Assembly: GCA_020638695.1 (NCBI GenBank)
Contig: JACKIB010000001.1
Location: 248,001 to 312,000, forward strand
DNA length: 64,000 bases
Source of the DNA: Planctomycetota bacterium
GTDB lineage: Bacteria; Planctomycetota; UBA1135; UBA2386
Direction of reading: 5' to 3'
The translations under genes and the position numbers were made by a program. The notes under the pieces are model-generated. The model saw nothing but the letters and a program-made list of their open reading frames with translations. It was not told the DNA's origin and did not search any database. Within the stretch, counting starts at the first letter, position 1. Every line of letters starts with the position of its first letter. Shown here piece after piece: positions 1 to 6,146 of the stretch.

Positions 1-357
1 CACTGCGCGTTCGAGGATTGGTGGAGCGACGGACTGCACACCAGCTACCCCGATGTCCTACACCGCGAGAAGCTCGGCTTGCCGGCAGTGCACTTGGAGT
101 GCGACTTCTTCGCACCCATCGCGTACGGCGACGAGCCGGCGATCCATCTGGGGATCTTGCGTCTCGGCACGAGTTCGGTCGAATTCGGCTTCTGGATGAC
201 CAAGGACGACCAGCCGCGCCCACTCAACCGCGCACGCATCACCACGGTCGCGGTCGACATGGACAGCATGGCCAAACGCCCGTTGCCGGATCGCTGGCGC
301 ACCGCATTCGCTGCGTTCCAGATCTCCGAGGAGGAGTTCCCCAGCGGACGAGCGTGA
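1..357 (+). CDS. Acyl-CoA thioesterase-like protein, 3' part
   Basis: The reading frame is open from base 1 and ends at TGA 355-357, so only the C-terminal 118 residues are present. The fragment looks like a hotdog-fold thioesterase of the 4-hydroxybenzoyl-CoA/acyl-CoA type: an N-terminal piece reading FEDWWSDGL matches the helix after the substrate-binding loop. It is followed by alternating strands (VHLECDFFAPIAYGDE, then LRLGTSSVEFGFWM), typical of the central sheet. Such enzymes hydrolyse acyl-CoA thioesters in the cytoplasm. The catalytic Asp/Glu region lies upstream of the window, so substrate and activity cannot be judged. The gene is followed by a transposase unit about 110 bp downstream, and nothing shows that the unit damaged it. 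Confidence 0.6.
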   Translation, partial: HCAFEDWWSDGLHTSYPDVLHREKLGLPAVHLECDFFAPIAYGDEPAIHLGILRLGTSSVEFGFWMTKDDQPRPLNRARITTVAVDMDSMAKRPLPDRWRTAFAAFQISEEEFPSGRA

Positions 358-394
358 GCCGCGGCGACGGTAGCGGATTGGGGGCTTGGTTGTC

Positions 395-422
395 GGGTGG
401 GTGTGGGTGTGGGTGTGGGTGG
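395..422. repeat. GTGGGT microsatellite
   Basis: A short tandem run of GGGTGT/GGGTGG hexamers lies between the thioesterase stop and the first transposase unit. Similar G/T-rich stretches (GTGGTGTGG, GTGTGGGTGTGG) precede units 2 and 4, so this may be part of the element's preferred left flank. Confidence 0.6.
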
Positions 423-501
423 CTCTTGGGCTCTTGGGCGCTTGAGCGCTTGGGCTCCGGAGCTCCCTCAACCTCGAGCTCTGAAGCCGCGGGGCTCTCC
501 A

Positions 502-578
502 CGGCCCCGTCGCCGTCGGCATCGGTCCGGGCTCGCTTCGCTCGGCTAGAGCGACCGATGCCGACGGCGACGGGGCCG
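502..578. repeat. Left hairpin of unit 1
   Basis: A perfect 26-bp stem (502-527 with 553-578) encloses a 25-nt loop. With one bulge the pairing extends outward through CTCTCC/GGGAGAG to about 495-586. The stem contains GTCGCC, GTCGGC and ATCGGT hexamers in a row, so it looks built from a degenerate hexamer. Such hairpins are the substrate type recognised by Y1/HUH transposases. Confidence 0.9.
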
Positions 579-754
579 CGGGAGAGCAGGTGGGGTCTGG
601 GGGTGGAAGGCCGTGCGTTCTGATTGAGCACTGACCGGATCGTGTTGCGCCGGCGAGTGGTGATGCGTGAGGTGATCGGTTGATGAGCCACACTCGAGTG
701 GATCGATTCGATGCGGCTGGGCCCGCGTTACATGTGAAAACATTGAGTCGTGAC

Positions 755-783
755 TTGACTTGCCGTGACTTTGTTCGTAGAAC
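755..783 (+). promoter_or_regulatory. Candidate sigma-70-type promoter of the unit 1 transposase
   Basis: TTGACT at 755-760 is followed after 17 nt by TAGAAC at 778-783. The transposase start at 807 has AGGGCAGGG just upstream as ribosome-binding site. Units 3 and 4 keep the same 17-nt spacing. Unit 2 carries a 2-nt insertion that changes it to 19 nt (or 17 nt to TGTAGA). Prediction by eye only. Confidence 0.4.
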
Positions 784-806
784 TATGCTCTAACAAGGGC
801 AGGGTG

Positions 807-1490
807 ATGCGGATGAAGCGATCGAAGGACAACACGGGCCTGCTGCCGTTCCCTCGCATGAACTGGGGAGGTCGGCGCAAGGGAGCAGGGCGCAAGCCGA
901 AGGGCGACAAGGCCGGGGTATCGCATCGAAGTCGTGCGGCGTTGGCCTCGCGGTTTCCGGCGCACGTGACGACACGGCTGGTGCGCGGGCTTCCGTCGTT
1001 GCGCAGCCAGGGCGCGTACGCGGTCCTGCGCGCAGCGTTCGCGAAGGGCTGCGAATGCAATGGCTTTCGCCTGGTGCACTACTCCGTGCAGGGCAACCAC
1101 CTGCACATGATCGTCGAGGCGAACGACCGCTCGTGCTTGTCGCGCGGCATGCAGGGGTTGTTGGTCCGCATCGCCCGGGCCTTGAACCGGCTGTGGCGTC
1201 GCGTGGGCAAGGTCTTCGCCGACCGCTACCACGACCACATCCTCCGCACGCCCCGCGAAGTGCGCCACGCGCTGGCCTACGTGCTCAACAACGCTCGCCG
1301 CCACGGCGTGCGGTTGGCACAGGAGATCGACTGGTTCACCTCGGGATGCTGGTTCGACGGTTGGCGCGAGAAGCTGACGAGCACGCTGCCCCCAGGCCTC
1401 ACCAAACCGGTCGCACGCGCCCGCAACTGGCTACTCAACATCGGCTGGCGAAGACACGGCCTGATCGGCCACCACGAAGTCCCCGGCTGA
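807..1490 (+). CDS. Y1 (HUH) transposase, RAYT-like, copy 1
   Basis: This 227-aa protein is a REP-associated tyrosine transposase of the IS200/Y1 superfamily, which cuts single-stranded DNA at hairpins through a 5'-phosphotyrosine. The HUH metal motif is GNHLHMIVEA (His98, His100). The likely nucleophile is Tyr158 in AYVLNNARRHG, on a helix preceded by the family signature FADRYHDHILRTPREV. A basic N-terminus, GGRRKGAGRKPKG, resembles a DNA-minor-groove hook. ATG 807 was chosen because AGGGCAGGG lies just upstream and because the longer frame from GTG 765 is broken in copy 2 by small insertions in the leader. The gene has its own promoter-like leader and hairpins on both sides. All active-site residues are present, so it may be active. 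Confidence 0.88.
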   Translation: MRMKRSKDNTGLLPFPRMNWGGRRKGAGRKPKGDKAGVSHRSRAALASRFPAHVTTRLVRGLPSLRSQGAYAVLRAAFAKGCECNGFRLVHYSVQGNHLHMIVEANDRSCLSRGMQGLLVRIARALNRLWRRVGKVFADRYHDHILRTPREVRHALAYVLNNARRHGVRLAQEIDWFTSGCWFDGWREKLTSTLPPGLTKPVARARNWLLNIGWRRHGLIGHHEVPG

Positions 1491-1538
1491 AGCCCCCATC
1501 GCACTCCCACACCCCCAGGACTCCCCACTCCCTCGCGG

Positions 1539-1597
1539 CCCCGTCGGCATCGGCTTCGGTCGCAACTTGCCTTGGATCGAAGCCGATGCCGACGGGG
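1539..1597. repeat. Right hairpin of unit 1
   Basis: A perfect 20-bp stem (1539-1558 with 1578-1597) with a 19-nt loop lies 48 bp after the transposase stop. It shares the core CCCCGTCGGCATCGGCTTCG with the other right hairpins. The stem can be extended outward with G-T and A-C mismatches (CCCTCGCGG / GTCGTGAGGG). Confidence 0.9.
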
Positions 1598-1671
1598 TCG
1601 TGAGGGGAGCCCTCGCGGTTCTAGAGGTTGAGGCCGACCGAGCCCAAGACCCCACGACCCCACGCGGCGCT

Positions 1672-1830
1672 CGTCGACCGCGCCGCACCTCGAACCCCAA
1701 ACCGTAGTCCTTCCCCGGCACCGATCGGCCTCGACCGACTGGGTCGGGCGCAGCCTCGCCGCGTCGAAGTGGACCGTCCGTCCGCTGCGCAGCGCGACGT
1801 TGCCCAGCAACACGGACTCGGAGTTGTGGT
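1672..1830 (-). pseudogene. Decayed 3' end of a Gfo/Idh/MocA oxidoreductase gene
   Basis: Read on the minus strand this spacer encodes SVLLGNVALRSGRTVHFDA, then after a frameshift KDYGLGFEVRRGRRA. That matches the C-terminus of the intact oxidoreductase at 3109-4464 (VLLGNVALRSGQTVRFDA and KDYRWGFEARRGRRV). It aligns with about 3119-3270 of that gene at roughly 80-85% nucleotide identity by eye. The rest of the gene is absent. It lies exactly between transposase units 1 and 2, in the same orientation as the intact gene beyond unit 2. A related fragment lies between units 3 and 4. Confidence 0.85.
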
Positions 1831-1899
1831 GGTGTGGTGTGGCGGGGCTCGACCCCTGAGCTCCCTCAACCTCGAGCTCTGAAGCCGCGGGGCTCTCCA

Positions 1900-1975
1900 C
1901 GGCCCCGTCGCCGTCGGCATCGGTCCGGCTCGCTTCGCTCGGCTAGAGCGACCGATGCCGACGGCGACGGGGCCG
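1900..1975. repeat. Left hairpin of unit 2
   Basis: A perfect 26-bp stem (1900-1925 with 1950-1975), identical in sequence to the left hairpin of unit 1 apart from one base lost in the loop. Confidence 0.9.
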
Positions 1976-2209
1976 CGGGAGAGCGGGTGGGGTCTGGGGG
2001 TGGAAGGCCGTGCGTTCTGATTGAGCACTGACCGGATCGTGTTGCGCTGGCGAGTGGTGACGCGTGAGGTGATCGGTTGATCGAGATCCACACTCGAGTG
2101 GATCGGTTCGATGCGGCTGGGCCCGCATTACATGTGAAAACATTGAGTCGTGACTTGACTTGCCGTGACTTTGTTCGTGTAGAACTATGCTCTAACAAGG
2201 GCAGGGGTG

Positions 2210-2893
2210 ATGCGGATGAAGCGATCGAAGGACAACACGGGCCTGCTGCCGTTCCCTCGCATGAACTGGGGAGGTCGGCGCAAGGGAGCAGGGCGCAAGC
2301 CGAAGGGCGACAAGGCCGGCGTATCGCATCGAAGTCGTGCGGCGTTGGCCTCGCGGTTTCCGGTGCACGTGACGACGCGGGCTGGTGCGCGGGCTTCCGT
2401 CGTTGCGCAGCCAGGGGCGCGTGCGGTCCTGCGCGCAGCGTTCGCGAAGGGCTGCGAATGCAATGGCTTTCGCCTGGTGCACTACTCCGTGCAGGGCAAC
2501 CACCTGCACATGATCGTCGAGGCGAACGACCGCTCGTGCTTGTCGCGCGGCATGCAGGGGTTGTTGGTCCGCATCGCCCGGGCCTTGAACCGGCTGTGGC
2601 GTCGCGTGGGCAAGGTCTTCGCCGACCGCTACCACGACCACATCCTCCGCACGCCCCGCGAAGTGCGCCACGCGCTGGCCTACGTGCTCAACAACGCTCG
2701 CCGCCACGGCGTACGATTGGCACAGGAGATCGACTGGTTCACCTCGGGATGCTGGTTCGACGGTTGGCGCGAGAAACTGACGAGCACGCTGCCCCCAGGC
2801 CTCACCCGACCGGTCGCACGCGCCCGCAACTGGCTACTCAACATCGGCTGGCGCAGACACGGCCTGATCGGCCACCACGAAGTCCCCGGCTGA
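2210..2893 (+). CDS. Y1 (HUH) transposase, copy 2, with a compensated frameshift
   Basis: This 227-aa Y1/HUH transposase is nearly identical to copy 1, with HUH motif GNHLHMIVEA and tyrosine helix AYVLNN intact. Between about 2378 and 2425 it carries a +1 insertion followed by a -1 deletion. The conserved segment TTRLVRGLPSLRSQGAYAVL is therefore read as TTRAGARASVVAQPGARAVL before the frame is restored. That stretch belongs to the first strand and helix of the Y1 fold in the other three copies, so the product is probably misfolded or impaired even though the frame stays open. ATG 2210 follows an AGGGCAGGG ribosome-binding site; GTG 2207 is an alternative. Confidence 0.8.
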   Translation: MRMKRSKDNTGLLPFPRMNWGGRRKGAGRKPKGDKAGVSHRSRAALASRFPVHVTTRAGARASVVAQPGARAVLRAAFAKGCECNGFRLVHYSVQGNHLHMIVEANDRSCLSRGMQGLLVRIARALNRLWRRVGKVFADRYHDHILRTPREVRHALAYVLNNARRHGVRLAQEIDWFTSGCWFDGWREKLTSTLPPGLTRPVARARNWLLNIGWRRHGLIGHHEVPG

Positions 2894-2946
2894 AGCCCCC
2901 AACCGCACTCCCACCCCCCCGAGGACTCCACCCACTCCCCTCGCGG

Positions 2947-3005
2947 CCCCGTCGGCATCGGCTTCGGTCGCAACTTGCCTTGGATCGAAGCCGATGCCGA
3001 CGGGG
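2947..3005. repeat. Right hairpin of unit 2
   Basis: A perfect 20-bp stem (2947-2966 with 2986-3005) and 19-nt loop, the same sequence as in unit 1. It lies about 100 bp from the 3' end of the oxidoreductase gene and could also act as a bidirectional transcription barrier. Confidence 0.9.
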
Positions 3006-3108
3006 TCGTGAGGGGAGCCCTCGCGGTTCTAGAGGTTGAGGCCGACCGAGCCCAATTGCCCAAGCGATCAAGAGCCCCAATCAACCACCCGCCGCGCACC
3101 CCACACAC

Positions 3109-4464
3109 CTACACCCGCCGACCCCGCCGCGCCTCGAACCCCCAACGGTAGTCCTTCCGCAACAACCGATCAGCCGCGACCGACCCTGTCGCGCGCAGCT
3201 TCGCCGCGTCGAAGCGCACCGTCTGTCCGCTGCGCAGCGCGACGTTGCCCAGCAACACGGTCTCGGTCAGTGGTCCGGCGTAGTCGAAGTTCGCCATGCA
3301 TGGCGCACCGCCCTTGCAGTGCGCCAACCACTCCAGGTAGATCTTCGCCCCCTGCACCGAGCCGGGGCCGCGCGGCAGCGTCTGGGTGGGCGGGCGGAAG
3401 TCGGCGTAGCGCTCCTCGGGCAGGAGCTTGTAGACCGCACCGTAGTCGTGCGGCGAGTACAGCACACCCTTGTCGCCGACCAGAATCGCTCCGCCGGCGC
3501 GCAACTTGGCCACGCCGGGCACCAACTCCGTCGGAGGACGCTTGCCCCCGTCGTACCAGGTCAACACCACGGGTGGCAGCGCGCCACGCGCCGGGAATCG
3601 GTAGACCACCTTGGACCACTTCGGCGGCGACTCGGCGGTCGCCCCCTCGCTCTCCGCGGCAACCGACTCGGGCACCCCGAGCGACAGCGCCATGTACGGC
3701 AGATTGAGCAGGTGACACCCCATGTCGCCGAGTGCGCCGGTGCCGAAGTCCCAGAAGCCACGCCAGGCGAACGGGGTGTAGCCCGAGTGGTACGGCCGGT
3801 AGGGTGCCGGGCCGAGGAACAGGTCGAAGCGCAGCGTCGCCGGAATCGGTTCGATGGTCGCCGGTCGATCGATCCCCTGCTTCCACCAGCCGCCCGGTCG
3901 GTCGGTCCAGACGTGCACCTCGCGCACCGCACCGATCGCCCCGCTCCGCACCACTTCCACCGCTTCGCGAAAGCCGTCGTAGGCAGTGCCGTGGTTGCCC
4001 ATCGACGTGGCAACCCGGTGTTTGGACGCCAGCTCACGCAGCAGTCGCGCCTCCTCCACCGTGTGGGTGAGCGGCTTCTGGCAGTACACGTGCAGCCCGC
4101 GCTGGATCGCGCGCACCGCCGGAGGGGCGTGGCTATGGTCAGGCGTGGCGATCACCACGGCATCGAGCTTCCGCTCGCGATCGAACAGCACTCGGTAGTC
4201 CTCGTACACCTTGGCGTTCGGGAACTTGCGGAAGGTCGCTGCCCCGCGCCGCGCGTCGACGTCGCACAACGCAACGATGTTCTCGGAAGCAACTCCCAGC
4301 GTGTCGCTGTGACCCTTGCCGCCGACACCGATCACCGCGATGTCGAGCTTCTGGTTGGCGGGATAGCCGCGCGCGGACGCGCGGCGCGATTCAGGAAGCC
4401 ACAGGGACAGGCCCGCTGCCGCGGAGGCGCGCACGAAGCTGCGGCGATCGAAGTGTCGTGTCAT
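3109..4464 (-). CDS. Tat-exported Gfo/Idh/MocA oxidoreductase
   Basis: This 451-aa protein has a twin-arginine signal (DRRSFVRASAAAG near residues 6-18) and so is probably exported folded. An NAD(P)-binding Rossmann domain follows, with IAVIGVGGKGHSD. The catalytic-lysine motif appears as CQKPLTHTVEEA, the form usual in planctomycete members. The C-terminal half holds the typical sheet domain (FWDFGTGALGDMGCHLLNLPYMAL). The family oxidises or epimerises sugars and cyclitols; the substrate cannot be read from sequence. ATG 4464 begins directly with the Tat region. The 3' end abuts transposase unit 2, and fragments of a closely related 3' end lie inside both transposase clusters. Confidence 0.9.
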   Translation of the reverse strand: MTRHFDRRSFVRASAAAGLSLWLPESRRASARGYPANQKLDIAVIGVGGKGHSDTLGVASENIVALCDVDARRGAATFRKFPNAKVYEDYRVLFDRERKLDAVVIATPDHSHAPPAVRAIQRGLHVYCQKPLTHTVEEARLLRELASKHRVATSMGNHGTAYDGFREAVEVVRSGAIGAVREVHVWTDRPGGWWKQGIDRPATIEPIPATLRFDLFLGPAPYRPYHSGYTPFAWRGFWDFGTGALGDMGCHLLNLPYMALSLGVPESVAAESEGATAESPPKWSKVVYRFPARGALPPVVLTWYDGGKRPPTELVPGVAKLRAGGAILVGDKGVLYSPHDYGAVYKLLPEERYADFRPPTQTLPRGPGSVQGAKIYLEWLAHCKGGAPCMANFDYAGPLTETVLLGNVALRSGQTVRFDAAKLRATGSVAADRLLRKDYRWGFEARRGRRV

Positions 4465-4655
4465 GAGTCGAGGTCACTCCACACTACACGGAAGTGGAAT
4501 CGAAAGCCCGCCTCCGCGCGGCCCCCGACGATGTGCGTCCGAGCCGATGCAAACACACGCATGAGTCGACCGGCCCTGGGACACGCGCACACGTTTCCTG
4601 TACATTCGCGGTGCCGGTCCGAAGGGCCGGACCTTGTTTCCCACCGGAAGATCTC

Positions 4656-6068
4656 ATGCAAACAAGCACCCTCGTCCTCTCCCTAGCGTTGCTGGCCAGT
4701 TCGGCCGCCGCGCAGTGGACCCTCCCTTCGAACGAGACCACCGCGGGCACCAAGCTCGATGTGCGGTCGAGAACCGGCGGACCGCCGAGCTCGGCCACCT
4801 CACACATCCTCGACGTGCAAGCACTCGGCGGCACCGCCGCGGGCTACACCGCCAACGGCATGCTCGGGGTGTGCGTCGACAACTTGCTCGGCCACATCTG
4901 GGTCTCTGGCCGCCGCGACACCACGAACCTGACCAACCCGCACAAGCTGTTCGAGTTCTGGTGGGATCCCACCGGCAGCAAGTGGAACGTCGAGGTGTAC
5001 GACCAGCCCGCCGGCACCGCCGGATCGTCGTGGGGAATCCGCGACCTCGCCCAGGGCGGCGGCGCCAACATCAAGTACATCTACGGCGGCTGCGAGCGCA
5101 CTGTGACCGGCGACGTGGTGTACGCGTTCGACGTCACCAAGTCGACCACCAACCCCAACCGGTCCATCGGCTGGACGCCTGCCGCCGATTGGAAGTCGAC
5201 CAACGTGGACAGCGCGATCGGGACCATCCGCGCACTCGCGTACCACCCGATCACCGACACGATGTACACCTGCGACTTCAGCAGTGACATCTCGGAGTTC
5301 CGCAAGGACGGCACTCAGGTGCGGAAGTGGACACCTACTCCCACCGGCAACGCGACCTACGGGCTCGCGTACGACCCACTGCGGCGCACTCTCGTGGCGT
5401 GCGGACAAGGAGGCACGACCAACACCCTCATCAACATGGTCGCGTACGAAATCGATCCGCTGCAGAACACGTTCCTCGGTGGCTTCGAGACCGGATCACG
5501 CTTCCTGAGCTGTGACTTGACGATCCCCGGTACCAACCCCGGCGGGCTATCCGGTGGCTGCAGCATCCACATCGAGAAGCGCAAGGTACCCACCACGACG
5601 CCATCGGTGTTCAACACCATCGACGTGCCCGTGCTCACCTGGCTCACCCAGGCGACCAGCGACTCGGTGATCCAGCAGATCGGTCGCTTCCAGCAGCACC
5701 CGTACGACGCCAGTGGAAGCGCCCAGCCGGCCAACACGGGTGGCGACATCGGGATGAACAACCTCAACCCGTACCTCGGCAACAGCACGTGGGAAGTCAC
5801 CCTCACCGGTGCCAGCGGCACTCAAGCCGCGCTCGGCATGGCGCTGCTCGGCTCGAACATCCCGTTCCTCGGCGGCACGCTGAGCGTCGACACTTCGTTC
5901 GGGTTCTTCTTCCTCGGACTCGCCCCGCTGTCGTCGGGCAAGACCAAGCTGGGCCCGCTGCCGATCCCCAACACCGCGACACTGGAAGGCGTATCGGTGT
6001 ACTTCCAGTGGCTGGACAGCAACGGCGGCTTGTCGACCGCTGGCGGCGTCCGGATCCAGAAGGGCTAG
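4656..6068 (+). CDS. Secreted protein with shared C-terminal beta module
   Basis: This 470-aa protein starts at ATG 4656, preceded by GGAAG, with a clear Sec signal (MQTSTLVLSLALLASSAAAQ). The middle part looks like a beta-propeller or lectin-like sheet (VCVDNLLGHIWVSGRR, IRALAYHPITDTMYTCDF, TYGLAYDPLRRTLVACGQG). These repeated strands resemble NHL/YVTN-type propeller blades, but I cannot name a family firmly. The last ~95 residues, ending QWLDSNGGLSTAGGVRIQKG, form the module also found at the C-termini of the proteins at 20729, 30243, 33963, 58162 and 59271. Function unknown; probably periplasmic or cell-surface. It is divergent from the oxidoreductase and followed by a hairpin terminator. 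Confidence 0.75.
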   Translation: MQTSTLVLSLALLASSAAAQWTLPSNETTAGTKLDVRSRTGGPPSSATSHILDVQALGGTAAGYTANGMLGVCVDNLLGHIWVSGRRDTTNLTNPHKLFEFWWDPTGSKWNVEVYDQPAGTAGSSWGIRDLAQGGGANIKYIYGGCERTVTGDVVYAFDVTKSTTNPNRSIGWTPAADWKSTNVDSAIGTIRALAYHPITDTMYTCDFSSDISEFRKDGTQVRKWTPTPTGNATYGLAYDPLRRTLVACGQGGTTNTLINMVAYEIDPLQNTFLGGFETGSRFLSCDLTIPGTNPGGLSGGCSIHIEKRKVPTTTPSVFNTIDVPVLTWLTQATSDSVIQQIGRFQQHPYDASGSAQPANTGGDIGMNNLNPYLGNSTWEVTLTGASGTQAALGMALLGSNIPFLGGTLSVDTSFGFFFLGLAPLSSGKTKLGPLPIPNTATLEGVSVYFQWLDSNGGLSTAGGVRIQKG

Positions 6069-6090
6069 CCCTGGACCTAACCTGACTTGC

Positions 6091-6116
6091 CCCGGCGATC
6101 GCACGGGATCGCCGGG
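6091..6116 (+). terminator. Hairpin terminator after the secreted protein gene
   Basis: A perfect 10-bp stem (CCCGGCGATC at 6091-6100 with GATCGCCGGG at 6107-6116) has a 6-nt loop and lies 23 bp after the stop codon at 6066-6068. No T tract follows, so termination efficiency is uncertain. Confidence 0.55.
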
Positions 6117-6146
6117 CGCGTGGCGTGCGGAAGGAGACGTACCCAG

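Larger units (their letters stand above)
469..1646 (+). mobile_element. RAYT-like transposase unit 1
   Basis: This is one of four ~1.18-1.20 kb copies in the window (469-1646, 1857-3054, 48679-49869, 50050-51241). Order inside a unit: imperfect terminal inverted repeat, left 26-bp hairpin, ~230 bp conserved leader with a promoter-like sequence, a Y1 transposase gene, right 20-bp hairpin, and the inverted copy of the left end. The outer ends are clearest in unit 4, where TGAGCTCCCTC at 50050 is matched by GAGGGAGCTCA ending at 51241. Unit 1 has drifted ends (GGAGCTCCCTC and GACCGAGCCCA). Boundaries were set by aligning the four copies by eye and may be off by a few bases. Confidence 0.8.
1857..3054 (+). 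mobile_element. RAYT-like transposase unit 2
   Basis: The second copy of the unit starts at TGAGCTCCCTC (1857) and ends near GACCGAGCCCA (3054), 55 bp before the stop of the Gfo/Idh gene. It is very close in sequence to unit 1 over its full length, except for small indels in the leader (a GT insertion near 2178 and an extra G before the start) and in the transposase gene. Confidence 0.8.

Noticed and set aside
58..693. His/Thr/Pro-repeat frames near 358-470
   Set aside because: They are translations of the GTGGGT microsatellite and hairpin, not a protein.
765..806. Extended N-terminus of transposase copy 1 from GTG 765
   Set aside because: The frame is interrupted in copy 2 and overlaps the likely promoter -10 region; the ribosome-binding site lies before ATG 807.
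469..1646. CRISPR array or integron
   Set aside because: The repeats are hairpins flanking a transposase, not short regular spacers, and no Cas or integrase gene is present.
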